Shown in pieces: positions 12,882 through 22,984 of a stretch of DNA of 64,000 bases; within the stretch, counting starts at the first letter, position 1, and each line of letters begins with the position of its first letter. Position numbers and translations under genes: made by a program. The notes beneath the pieces are model-generated. The model saw only the letters and a list, made by a program, of their open reading frames with translations. It was not told where the DNA came from and did not search any database. The DNA is taken from NCBI GenBank assembly GCA_022818135.1, contig JAFMSR010000003.1, forward strand, positions 30,391,962-30,455,961, read 5' to 3'. Origin of the DNA: Saxidomus purpurata. Taxonomy: Eukaryota; Mollusca; Bivalvia; Venerida; Veneridae.

Positions 12882-14247
12882 ACAAGAGCTGTCCATAAGA
12901 CAGCACGCTCGACTATTGTGGGTGTTTGATAATAAAACAAAACTTTTATCAGTATAATAGCAAAACAAAATTCTGCTAACTATTAAGTATAAACTAGGAA
13001 AGTTGAATCATAAAAAAAGTCAAAATCTATAACTATAGATTTAATTTTTGGTAAATTAATTGTTTGATACAAAATTTACCCTGAACACTATTGCAAGGTT
13101 TGATATAACTACCATAAGTGGTTACTGTGATATGTGCATGATAGTACCTTGCATGCAAAACTTTAACCAAATTTTCAAAGTCAAACAAGGGCCATAATTT
13201 CCACTAAATTTAAACAAGAGTTATCTGTCTTGACTGTGTGACACGTCTTAAGACATTAAAAAAGTTTCAAGTCAATATCATAAGTGGTTACTGAGGTATG
13301 TGCATAATAGTACCTAGCAGGCAAAACTTTAACCAAATTTTCAAAGTCAAACAAGGGCCATAATTAGTACTAAATTTATACAAGAGTTATCTGACTTGAC
13401 TGTGTGACACCCCTAGAGACATTAACGAAGTTTCAAGTCAATATCATAAGTGGTTACTGAGATATGTGCATTATAGTACCTAGCAGGCAAAACTTTAACC
13501 AAATATTCAAAGTCAAACAAGGGCCATAATTTGTACTAAATTTATACAAGAGTTATCTGCCTTGATTGTACGACACCCCTAAAGACATTAAAAAAGTTTC
13601 AAGTCAATATCATAAGTGGTTACTGAGGTATGTACATGATAGTACCTAGCAGGCAAAACTTTAACCAAATTTTCAAAGTCAAACAAGGGCCATAATTAGT
13701 ACTAAATTTATACAAGAGTTATCTGACTTGACTGTGTGACACCCCTAAAGACATTAACGAAGTTTCAAGTCAATATCATAAGTGGTTACTGAGATATGTG
13801 CATGATAGTACCTAGCAGGCAAAACTTTAACCAAATATTCAAAGTCAAACAAGGGCCATAATTTGTAATAAATTTATACAAGAGTTATCTGCCTTGATTG
13901 TATGACACCCCTAAAGACATGAACAAAGTTTCAAGTCAATATTATAAGTGGTTACTGAGATATGTGCATGATAGTACCTAGCAGGCAAAACTTTAACCAA
14001 ATTTTCAAAGTCAAACAAGGGCCATAATTTGTACTAAATTTTTTCAAGAGTTATCTGCCTTGATTGTATGACACCCCTTAAGACATGAACAAAGTTTCAA
14101 GTCAATATCATAAGTGGTTACTGAGATATGTGCATGATAGTACTTAGCAGGCAAAACTTTAACCAAAGAAGCAACGCCGACGCCGACGCCGACGCCGACG
14201 CACAAGTGACTGTAATAGCTCTCCATATTCTCCGAATAGTCGAGCTA
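12882..14247. mobile_element. Hairpin-ended element (AACAAGAGCTGT family) with seven 166-bp repeats
   Basis: One end is AACAAGAGCTGTCCATAAGACAGC, a hairpin; the other is CGAATAGTCGAGCT. The core holds seven copies of an exact 166-bp unit, tracked by 'aagtggttactg' at 13116, 13282, 13448, 13614, 13780, 13946 and 14112. A (GACGCC)n microsatellite at 14167-14202 follows the array. Core array plus microsatellite is the published organisation of bivalve pearl elements. A second copy of the family lies at 25833-26601. Confidence 0.8.
14167..14202. repeat. Microsatellite (GACGCC)n
   Basis: Four to five uninterrupted GACGCC units sit directly after the last 166-bp repeat of the surrounding element. 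The open frame read across it as Gly-Val repeats is an artefact. Confidence 0.85.
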
Positions 14248-14300
14248 AAAAGTGAATCATGAATGAATGATTTATGAATTTTCATTGTTAAATTCATATA

Positions 14301-15192
14301 AACAAGAGGGCCATGATGGCCCTTTATTGCTCACCCGAGTACAACTGCTTTTAACAAAGTTGTTACAGACCGCAGAACTGGTTAATGTGTGCGAGACTAG
14401 GGCTGCGTACTGGTATGCGATATAAATCGAAAACCGGTATTATAGGTTCAATTGATACATCGTATCAAATGTCAAAACAACCTTTCTGACAAATTTCCAG
14501 GATATTTGGGCTGAAAATGTAACCTCTAGAGTGTTAACAAGGTTTTTCCACATTTGGGCTCTGTGACCTAGTTTTTGACCCCAGATGGCCCATATTCGAA
14601 CTTGAGCTAGAAATCATCAAAACAACCTTTCCGACAAATTTCCAGGATATTTGGGCTGAAAATGTTACCTCTAGAGTGTTAACAAGGTTTTTCCATATTC
14701 AGGCTGTGTGACCTAGTTTTTGACCCCAGATGACCCATATTCAAACTTGAGCTAGAAATCATCTTAACAACCTTTCCGACAAATTTCCAGGATATTTGGG
14801 CTGAAAATGTTACCTCTAGAGTGTTAACAAGGTTTTTCCATATTTGGGCTGTGTGACCTAGTTTTTGACCCCAGGTGACCCATATTAAAACTTGAGCTAG
14901 AAATCAACCAAACAACCTTTCTGACAAATTGCCAGGATATTTGGACTGAAACAGTAGCCTCTAGAGCCTTAACAAGATTTTTCTATTTTTGGGTCATGTG
15001 ACCTAGTTTTTCATCCGAGATGACCCATATTCGAACTCGTCCGAGTAATTACTGGGACAAACATCCTGACCAAGTTTCGTGACAATTGAGGCAAAAATGT
15101 GACCACTAGAGTGTTAACGAACTAAGTGTGGACGGACGACGGTCATTCATCGATCCTAATAGCTCACCCTGAGCCTACAGCTCAGGTGAGCT
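14301..15192 (-). mobile_element. AGCTCACC-family element, reverse, 145-bp tandem core
   Basis: It begins AACAAGAGGGCCATGATGGCCCT and ends in the AGCTCACCCTGAGC...GCTCAGGTGAGCT hairpin, the mirror image of the element at 690-1253. 'caaccttt' marks successive units at 14478, 14623, 14768 and 14913, an exact 145-bp period, with a degenerate fifth copy. Downstream, 15204-15256 is a short direct duplication of 'gggatcyattgaattct'; 15257-15650 holds nothing recognisable. Confidence 0.8.
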
Positions 15193-15650
15193 GAAAAAAA
15201 TTAGGGATCTATTGAATTCTGAAAAAAAATAATTTGGGATCCATTGAATTCTAGAAAATATTTTCTGTGTGTTAAATGCATTTTAAACTTATAAGTTTGC
15301 ATTGCCAATCTCCTCTGACTGTATAAAAGACATAAATAACAAGCATAACTCAGTCGTGCATGTACACGAAGTGTACGCTTATCCGGGAATACGCCATTTA
15401 CGGTATTGAAAATGTTGTCGAAAAATTGACTGCTGATATAATCTAAATTATTAGAGAAATGCTTTATATTCTAAGTTAAAACCTGCATCAATTCAATTGT
15501 TTAAACATTGATCTTTTAAATTAATATGAAATTAGGCACTGCCTAACAAGCGGGAAAGCCCTTAGATATGACAAATTTTGATAGATTGGAAAGAAGTTGT
15601 GACATTTTTATTTGACAATTATATTTAACTGTATGTAGGCCAATGCATTT

Positions 15651-15985
15651 TAGAGTTTTATCGTTGATAATCCATACAATGGGGGTGTAAAGAATCAGGG
15701 GTGTTTCTGAGTCTTACCAATTCAACGTTAAATCCAGCAAAATAGTTTATGGGTGGGCATTTTCTTCTAAATAGGCTTGACAACAACATGTAAGAAAATA
15801 TCAGATCAAATAAACAGGTCAAAGCAGAGAGCTGAGTGTATAAGGCAAGAGTCTCTCTGGAATTGGATGCTTTCTGTGTATCCTGCACTATCCCCCGAAA
15901 CCTAAATAAAGTACCTCTTTTAGGGACCTTTGTCATATATAGATAGCACAGAATATCGGTTTTAGATCTCATCCAAAAGACTGTA
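15651..15985. repeat. Diverged copy of the SINE tail module
   Basis: 'tagagttttatcgttgataatccata' and 'ggttttagatctcatccaaaagact' match blocks at 9389-9420 and 9563-9590 in the same order, while the middle block (TATCCCCCGAAACCT) matches the other copy's GGTTTCGGGGGATA in inverse orientation. The minus-strand open frame across this copy has no recognisable product. Confidence 0.4.
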
Positions 15986-16156
15986 AGTTATGACAGTGGA
16001 GGAACTAGGTGCCGTACCGATGATCCTTGTTTTGCCAGAAAGTTACAACCAGACCATGGATCTGAAATACCTTCAAAAATATATAGCCAACCTTTTAAAC
16101 AAGACTTTCCCAGCCTATGACACTGGTCATTTTTACAAGGCAGTTCATGAATTAAG
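15985..16156 (+). CDS. Isolated exon-like ORF, unknown protein
   Basis: An open frame from the ATG at 15990 encodes MTVEELGAVPMILVLPES and continues with a mixed, globular-looking composition (KYLQKYIANLLNKTF, GHFYKAVHELR). A candidate acceptor (GACAG) lies just inside the start and a candidate donor (AAG|GTATCC) at 16156. Past that point the frame stays open to 16226 but composition degrades, which supports the splice reading. Codon use is better balanced than in flanking non-coding DNA. I do not recognise the family and found no partner exons nearby; it may be a stray exon of a duplicated gene. Confidence 0.35.
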
Positions 16157-16670
16157 GTATCCATTTGGCATGTTAGACCTCTGGCATAATTTTAGTATTT
16201 CATTCACATTATCTCATGTAAAATAGTCCAATCCCTGCATGTATTCTATTGAATTTTTTACCATCCTACAGTTTTGATTGCATGCTTTAATTCCTTAAAA
16301 AATCTGACATTTCAGTTTTCTCCATTTTTAATAATCCCATCTGATAGGATTTTCTGCTTACGTGAATATGTTTGAGCAGAAACATTATTATTTAAATTTG
16401 ATCAGTCTTCCAAAACAACTTTGAATGTAAATTCAATTGTAAATAACAGTCTGAAATATTTTAAATGGTCGTCATGGATGATGGAACTCCTTAAATTTAT
16501 TCATAAAAGATTGACAACCAGAAGATCAGGGACCACGATGTTGCATAATTATATGCAGGTGCAGTTGTGCACACAACACATATATCATAATTTTCTAAAT
16601 TTAATATTCTTGAAAGAAAAACAGTGAAGACACTTTACATATATTACTGCAGTTCAGTTCACAGGTACTT

Positions 16671-16748
16671 GACACATATACTTTTTTGACTTCTATATGC
16701 CTATTACATAATAAAATAGCATATAGATGTCAAAAAAGTATATGTGTC
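16671..16748. ncRNA. 78-nt near-perfect hairpin, pre-miRNA-like
   Basis: Arms 16671-16700 and 16719-16748 are reverse complements at 29 of 30 positions (left arm starts GACACATATACTTTTTTGAC), with an 18-nt AT-rich loop. The size and single mismatch fit a microRNA precursor or a small foldback repeat; the sequence cannot decide between them. Nothing else is recognised from 16227 to 16857. Confidence 0.35.
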
Positions 16749-16857
16749 ACATCTACTTGTTATGAGTGTGCATGTTCTGAAAGTTGACATGTAGTGCATC
16801 GAAAATGCGGAAATTATCAAATTCAATACTATCAAATGTTTGTTAATTTATGAAGTC

Positions 16858-16905
16858 CGCCTCCGTGGTCGAATGGTTGAAGAAGTCACCGTAACCATTC
16901 TTAAT
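16858..16905 (+). repeat. 5' half of a tRNA-derived SINE
   Basis: GCCTCCGTGGTCGAATGG looks like a tRNA 5' half with an A box (TGGTCGAATGG), but no B box follows within 100 bp. A truncated SINE head is the likeliest reading. Confidence 0.35.
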
Positions 16906-18564
16906 GGGCTTTAAACTACTACATGTATTAATTTATGAATGCGAAGAATTATATCTAAATTTACATTTTAAAAGTGCCGAAAATTGTTTCTTCAAAATGG
17001 AACTACGCGAGGTGATATTTGGTGTCCCACAAGGTTCAGTTGTGTGACCTCTCTTTTTCGTTACGTATAATCCTTTTTATTAATTTTTTTTCATATTAGT
17101 ATAATGAAACCATATATTTGTCTATTAATAATTTTATTTTGCGTTTTCAGGGATTTTTTTATTTCGATCCGACAGTATGTTAAGTTGTTAATTAGTGGCA
17201 TCGTAATTAAAATGTCTTTGGCGTCGGTGAGTTTCGAAATATATTAAATCAAAGCGCTGAAGACGCTAGATTTGTTTGTGTATTCAAAATATATGTCCTT
17301 TGTTTTGTTGTGACGGCTATTTCAGTCTGTAATCTTCATTAGTGAAGGCTATACCAGTTGGTAATAAGATATGAACAGAATGCAACAGTTATAAATCGTA
17401 TTTTGGATCGAATTGTCTCTGTTTCTATTCCCGGTACACATAGACAGCAGGGGTTTTCACTGTACTCAACAAAATGTTTTCGAAGTAACGATGTTCAAAT
17501 TTTTACTGCAGTCACTGATATGTATTTTAACAAAATAGCTCATTTGATGCGTTTCATGATAACGAGGTCTAGTCGAATATAGGGTAAATTGCCCTCTTCT
17601 TAAAACAATCACCACCTATGAAATATAACAAATCGTTTAAACATCAACATTAACGTTTTTTTCTGCTTAAGGTGCCCACGCGTAGGAACAATACATGTAG
17701 GAATGCAGACTAGCTCGCGCCAGGTCCGCAGAATAAACGTATCAGCAATAAGGAAAGTTATAATTACGTCCCTTGCCGCGCACTGAATAAAATTTATGAA
17801 TGGATGGATATAATCGTAAAAAGAGAATGTGTAAACATGCGCGTAAATATTCCTGCCTGTTCAAAATATTTCATTCTTTAAAATGAAAATCAGGGTTAGA
17901 CATTTGTTGTCACAGAAACTCCGAAACATGTTTTCTTTCCGCACAAGGTTTAAGAAATGACCGGCGGGTTAAGAAATCGGAACTATTTCTATAGGGTGTA
18001 TATTTATAGTTAATCGTCCCTTATTTTTACGCATCATTGTAAAATGAAATACATCCACGGTTCTTTTTCGAAAACAGTTTACTTTCGTTATATTTACAAA
18101 ATTTAGCTGATGCTGCATGACTTTATAACATTATATATTTAAACAATACAACTTTCATGTCTGCAATGGCCATATGGTTTCAAATGAAGAATCATAATTT
18201 GGGATTATATGCTGACTGACGTGCTGGAGCTACTTCCAGATTTGGTACTTAAGGAGTAGGCTTCGGAAAACGGCTTCACAAACAAATAAAAATTTCTATT
18301 TTATAAAAGAAATAATAATATCTGATGTGTATAAAGTGATCCAAAAATATCAAGGGTCGAATATTACCGTAATATACGGACGCCCATGAAATAAACAAAA
18401 TTGTATGTAGGTCGTCAAACATTCTTAAATTTAATACGTATAGAATCTACAACACCCAAAAATATCTTGTACACAAATTTCTGCCGAATACAATTCATTT
18501 GAAACCATGTAAACCCGTTCACTTACCTGTAAAACCACTCGAATTTACCACTGCAAAGTGCCGT
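16906..18564. other. No gene recognised
   Basis: AT-rich sequence with only short motif-free open frames. From about 18565 to 18720 there is a purine-rich block ending 'tagggtcggtcaggtcaccc' that looks like a repeat end abutting the LINE fragment. Confidence 0.4.
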
Positions 18565-18720
18565 GATACATTCAGTCTTATGATTTACGCTAATAAAATT
18601 TACAGCACATTCTGCCTTTAAGTTTATTCCGCAGCATCAAAAAAAATGCGGCCGAATTTTGTCAAAAAATGTTTAGGGTCTGCGGCAAAAAAATAGGGTC
18701 GGTCAGGTCACCCGAAACAA

Positions 18721-19110
18721 TTAAGAATTATTTTTTCTAGGCCTAAAATTCAGATCCCCAATTATCATCAAATTGTCATACTTATTAAAAGATTTATCTA
18801 AAATATCACAGTTCCCTTGAAAAATATTGCTATGTAAAGATTGTGGTTTGTATGTTCCATAGACTAGCCATTTGGATTTACAAAAATTTACCTCAGCGCA
18901 GATTGACTCAACGTCTTTTAATTCAAAAATTTGTTTCCGCTCGCCTGCTATATCAGAGTGTAAATATGCTATGATTCCTCCACTGTTGGGCGTTCGGTCA
19001 GCTCTCCATATGTTGTAGTTGTCCACTGCAAATTGAGAGGATGGAAATGAGTCATCAAGTTTAGTTTCTAGAATAAATAATAAATCAACTATTAAGGATG
19101 GGTATTGCAA
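18721..19110 (-). pseudogene. LINE endonuclease (EEP) domain fragment
   Basis: The frame encodes the front half of an apurinic-like endonuclease of a non-LTR retrotransposon: ETKLDDSFPSSQF (the catalytic E region), SGGIIAYLHSDI, a tyrosine-containing GTYKPQS block and MIIGDLNF (the GDxN motif). In the family this nuclease nicks the target to prime reverse transcription. Reverse transcriptase is absent: the frame ends in repeat sequence at 18720 and the 5' side is cut by the palindromic element at 19119. It is a dead 5'/3'-truncated piece, and differs clearly from the LINE at 27611. Confidence 0.75.
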
Positions 19111-19118
19111 GCAAAAAT

Positions 19119-21990
19119 GTATGGAACGCCAAATCTACATAATACTCAAATATTTCAAGAGGTCTTTAAATATTTGGAGAGCTCTCTAATTCAATTAATG
19201 ATATCAAAATTTGATTTAAAGCGCCCAATAAATGAATTGAAGACCTCTACAATTTAATAAGTGATATCAAAAATTAAGGTGTATTTCAGCTGTTTTTAAG
19301 AGCTCTGTAATTGAATTGAAGAGGTCTCTAATTGATTTGAAGACTTCTCTAGATCATTTTGAGCGCGGTGAAATTCAATTTTAGATATCTTGAATTCATG
19401 CCAAATCTACATATACTCAATTATTTGAAGAGGTCTTTAAATATTTGGAGAGCTCTGTAAAATATTTGGAGAGGTCTATAAATCACTTAAAGATATCAAA
19501 AAATTTGTTTGTAGCGCGGTTTAAATCCATTGATTTGGAGACATCTATAATTCAATTGAAGAGGTCTCAATTTGAATTGGAGACCTCTATTATTGTTTTA
19601 CAGCACGCAAGAAATAAATTAATAACAAAAATTGTTTTTGAGAGGTCTATAATTGAATTGTTTTAATTGAGAGCACTCTATTTCAACGTTGTTAATGGAT
19701 TGTGATTAACAATATTGAAACGCGGTACAATTAAATAAGAGACCTCTCTAAATCAATTTTTGATTTCATTAACTCATTTCTTGCATGCTGTAAAACAATT
19801 ATAGAGGTCTCTAATTCAATTGGAGACCTCTTCAATTGAATTATAGATGTCTCTAAACCAATGGATTTGAATCGCGCTACAAGCTAAATTTTTGATATCT
19901 TTAATTGTTTTGTAGACCTCTCTAAATATTTTACAGAGCTCTCCAAATATTTTACAGAGCTCTTCAAATACTTTAGTATATGTAGATTTGGCATGTATTA
20001 ACATCGAATTCAAGATATCTATAATTGAATTTCACCGCGCTCAAATTGATTTAGAGAGGTCTCTAATTGAATTCAAGACCTCTATAAATTAATTTGTAGC
20101 AAGCTATAAAACAACAAGAAGACGCGGCAATGCCGCCAAAGCAGGTTTAAACAGCGCCTGTAGAAATTGTAGAATTAAAAAAACACAGTCATCTTGACTC
20201 CTCCCTATCTTAGTAACAGTGCCCTTGACCTTGACCCTTGTGACCTTGGGTCCAAATTTTTTTTCGCTACAATTTAAAAACTAAATTTTTTTTTACATTT
20301 TTAGTAACACCCCCAAATTTTTTTTTGCTTAAAACAATCAAAAAACTAAAAATAAATAAAAATCTATTTTTAGTAACAGTGCCCTTGACCTTGATCCAAG
20401 TGACCTTGACCCCAAAATTATTTTTTTTGCTTAAAACAATCTAAAAACTCAAAATAAATAAAAATCTATTTTTAGTAACAGTGACCTTGACCTTGACCCT
20501 AGTGACCTTGACCCCGAAAAAAAATTTTTTTGCTTAAAACAATCAAAATACTAAAAATAAATAAAAATCTATTTTAGTAACAGTGACCTTGACCTTGAGC
20601 CAAGTGACCTTGACCCTAAAAAAATTTTTTTTGCTTAAAACAATTTAAAAACTAAAAATAAATAAAAATCTATTTTTAGTAACAGTGACCTTGACCTTGA
20701 CCCTAGTGACCTTGACCCGGAAAATTTTTTTTTTGTTTAAAACAATCTAAAAACTAAAAATAAATAAAAATCTATTTTTAGTAACACTGACCTTGACCTT
20801 GACCCTAGTGACCTTGACCCCAAAAATTTTTTTTTGGCTTAAAACAATCTAAAAACTAAAAATAAATAAAAAATCTATTTTTAATTACACTGACCTTGAC
20901 CTTGACCCCGAAAAAAAAAGTTTTTTATAACAATCAAAAAACTTAAATTAAATAAAATCTATATTTAGTAACAGTGACCTTGACCCCAAAAAAATTTTTT
21001 TTTGCTTAAAACAATCTAAAAACTAAAAATAAATAAAAATCTATTTTTAGTAACAGTGACCTTGACCTTGACCCTAGTGACCTTGACCATAGTGAACCAA
21101 AGCTTCCTCTCCATGCAAGCTACCTACACACCAAGTTTCATTACAATTGGTCACTCCTAACTCAAGTTATTGAGTGGAAACCATTTTTCTATTTTTAGTA
21201 ACAGTGCCCTTGACCTTGAACCAAGTGACCCCTAATGCAATCCCAAGCTTCCTCTCTACACAAGCTACCTACACACTGAGTTTGATTGCAATTTGTCACT
21301 CCTAACTTGAGTTATTGAGCGGAAACTATTTTTCTATTTTTAGTTACAGTGACCTTGACCTTGACCCTAGTGACCCCAAATGCAATCCCAAGCGGCGTCT
21401 CCACGCAAGCTACCTACAGACCAAGTTTCATTGTAATTGGTCACTCCTAACTTGATTTATTGAGCAGAAACCATTTTTCTATTTTAGTAGCTGTGACCTT
21501 GACCCTAGTGACCCCAAATGCAATCCCAAGCGGCGTCTCCACGCAAGCTACCTACAGACCAAGTTTCATTGTAATTGGTCACTCCTAGCTCGAGTTATTG
21601 AGCGGAAACCGTTTTTCTATTTTTAGTAACAGTGACCTTGACCTTGACCCTAGTGACCCCAAATGCAATCCCAAGCGGCGTCTCCCCGCAAGCTACCTAC
21701 ACACCAAGTTTCATTTAAATTGGTCACTCCTAACTAAAGTTATCCAACGGAAACCAATGTTTGACGCCCGCCCGCCCATCCGCCCGACATAGCCATTCTA
21801 ATAAGTAGGTTTTTTGAAAAAACCTGCTTAATAAGAGATGTCTTCAAATCAATTAGAGACCTCTTCAATCCTATTACAGAGCTCTTAAAAACAGCTGAAT
21901 TACACCTTAATTTTTGATATTGTCAATTGAATTGGAGAGGTCTACAATTAATTAATTGCACGCTTTAAATCAATTATTGCAAAGCATTAT
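19119..21990. mobile_element. Large palindromic foldback element, interrupted
   Basis: Arms of about 330 bp (left from GAGCGCGGTG at 19361, right ending at CCGCGCTC 20042) are inverted copies around a centre near 19700, with a small inner hairpin (TTGTTAAT / ATTAACAA). An outer pair, about 19200-19340 and 21830-21985, continues the palindrome across the insertion at 20111-21834. The sequence is built from boxes such as AGAGGTCTCTAATT and GAGAGCTCT spaced roughly 21 bp apart. No ORF with a recognisable product is present; open frames reflect the AT-rich repeat. Confidence 0.7.
20111..21834 (+). mobile_element. Inserted element with 102-bp and 145-bp tandem arrays
   Basis: It begins ACAACAAGAAGACGCGGCAA and ends with the hairpin AGGTTTTTTGAAAAAACCT, sitting inside the palindromic element. 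The first array repeats every 102 bp (agtaacagtg at 20372, 20474, 20576, 20678, 20780) and the second about every 145 bp (near 21197, 21342, 21486, 21625). Nearly every unit carries TGACCTTGA boxes, often in direct series. A pearl/HINE-like non-autonomous element is inferred. Confidence 0.7.
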
Positions 21991-22232
21991 TTTGTTTCAC
22001 GAATAAAGTCAGAAAACCAAACCAGAAACTGATCTAAATAGTGTAGTCTTGGCTTTATTGGCAGAAAGGATCGTATCTTAACATATATAGTATAGTACAT
22101 TCCAGTGCCAAGCCTCGTCACAGCATTTCAAGCACGTAATTTAATATGAATAGAGCAGGACTCATGTGTTACTATCCAATAGAACTAGTATCATTTTGAT
22201 ATTTGATGATTTTAAACTGAAGTGTACCCTGT

Positions 22233-22330
22233 TTTAAATATTGCAATATTTGAAATCATATTGCAATATATCATTGCCTAGAAAAATATTGCAATAACCA
22301 GTATATTGCAATATATATTCCCCACCCCTA
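22233..22330. repeat. ATATTGCAATAT palindrome cluster next to a GGGGTGGGG end
   Basis: Four copies of the palindrome ATTGCAATA lie within 90 bp, followed by 'ttccccacccctat'. On the minus strand this reads AGGGGTGGGGAAT followed by subterminal repeats, the look of a decayed hAT-type end. No opposite end was found. From 21991 to 22984 nothing else is recognised. Confidence 0.35.
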
Positions 22331-22984
22331 TCAACTATACTTTCTGATAAAATTTCCTGTTTACTGTAGGATTTACTACATAAACTATTGATATTTAAAC
22401 ACTAAGCACATATAAATCTCCTTGGATGTTGTTTTCGCATTTTCTAAAGAGGTTCAAAATTGTTGCAAGTATTTTCATGGTCAGCTGATAAGAATGAATC
22501 ATCATTTGAATGGTAGGACTGGAGGCTTCAAAGAAGCTGTCTGTGAAATGGAAAGTAAATTACTTTTTACATAACCATGGATTATCACCATCGTTGTTGC
22601 AAAGTTTGTTGTATTCAGAAGGTGTTACATCAGCACATTTAATGTGCCACCATAAGTAGAAGCATTCACAATAGATTGCCCTGTGGGTTCTTGCGACTGG
22701 ACGGTGGCATCCACCACAAGGGTACAGGGTAGGTCCTGGGTTGGTTTAGATATCACCAGCAAGTATAATTAGATATAATTTTACACAAAATCTGAGGTCA
22801 ATTGGCTGAGATTGTACACGCCTAGAGTGACTGAGGTGGTAAAATATCATGCTGCATACGCTCAATGAACTTAGTTTACCATGACAGATTATACCACCAT
22901 GATATCTGGTGTTATTTGTATATATATATGGCCCAAAATGTGCAGGCCCTATCTATATATATGTCCATAACATATTTCGGATTA

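Noticed and set aside
13080..14165. CRISPR-like regular array (166-bp units)
   Set aside because: Units are contiguous, with no short repeats separated by unique spacers, and the genome is eukaryotic.
14044..14226. 60-codon minus-strand ORF with VGVGVGV
   Set aside because: It is a translation of the (GACGCC)n microsatellite and adjacent repeat.
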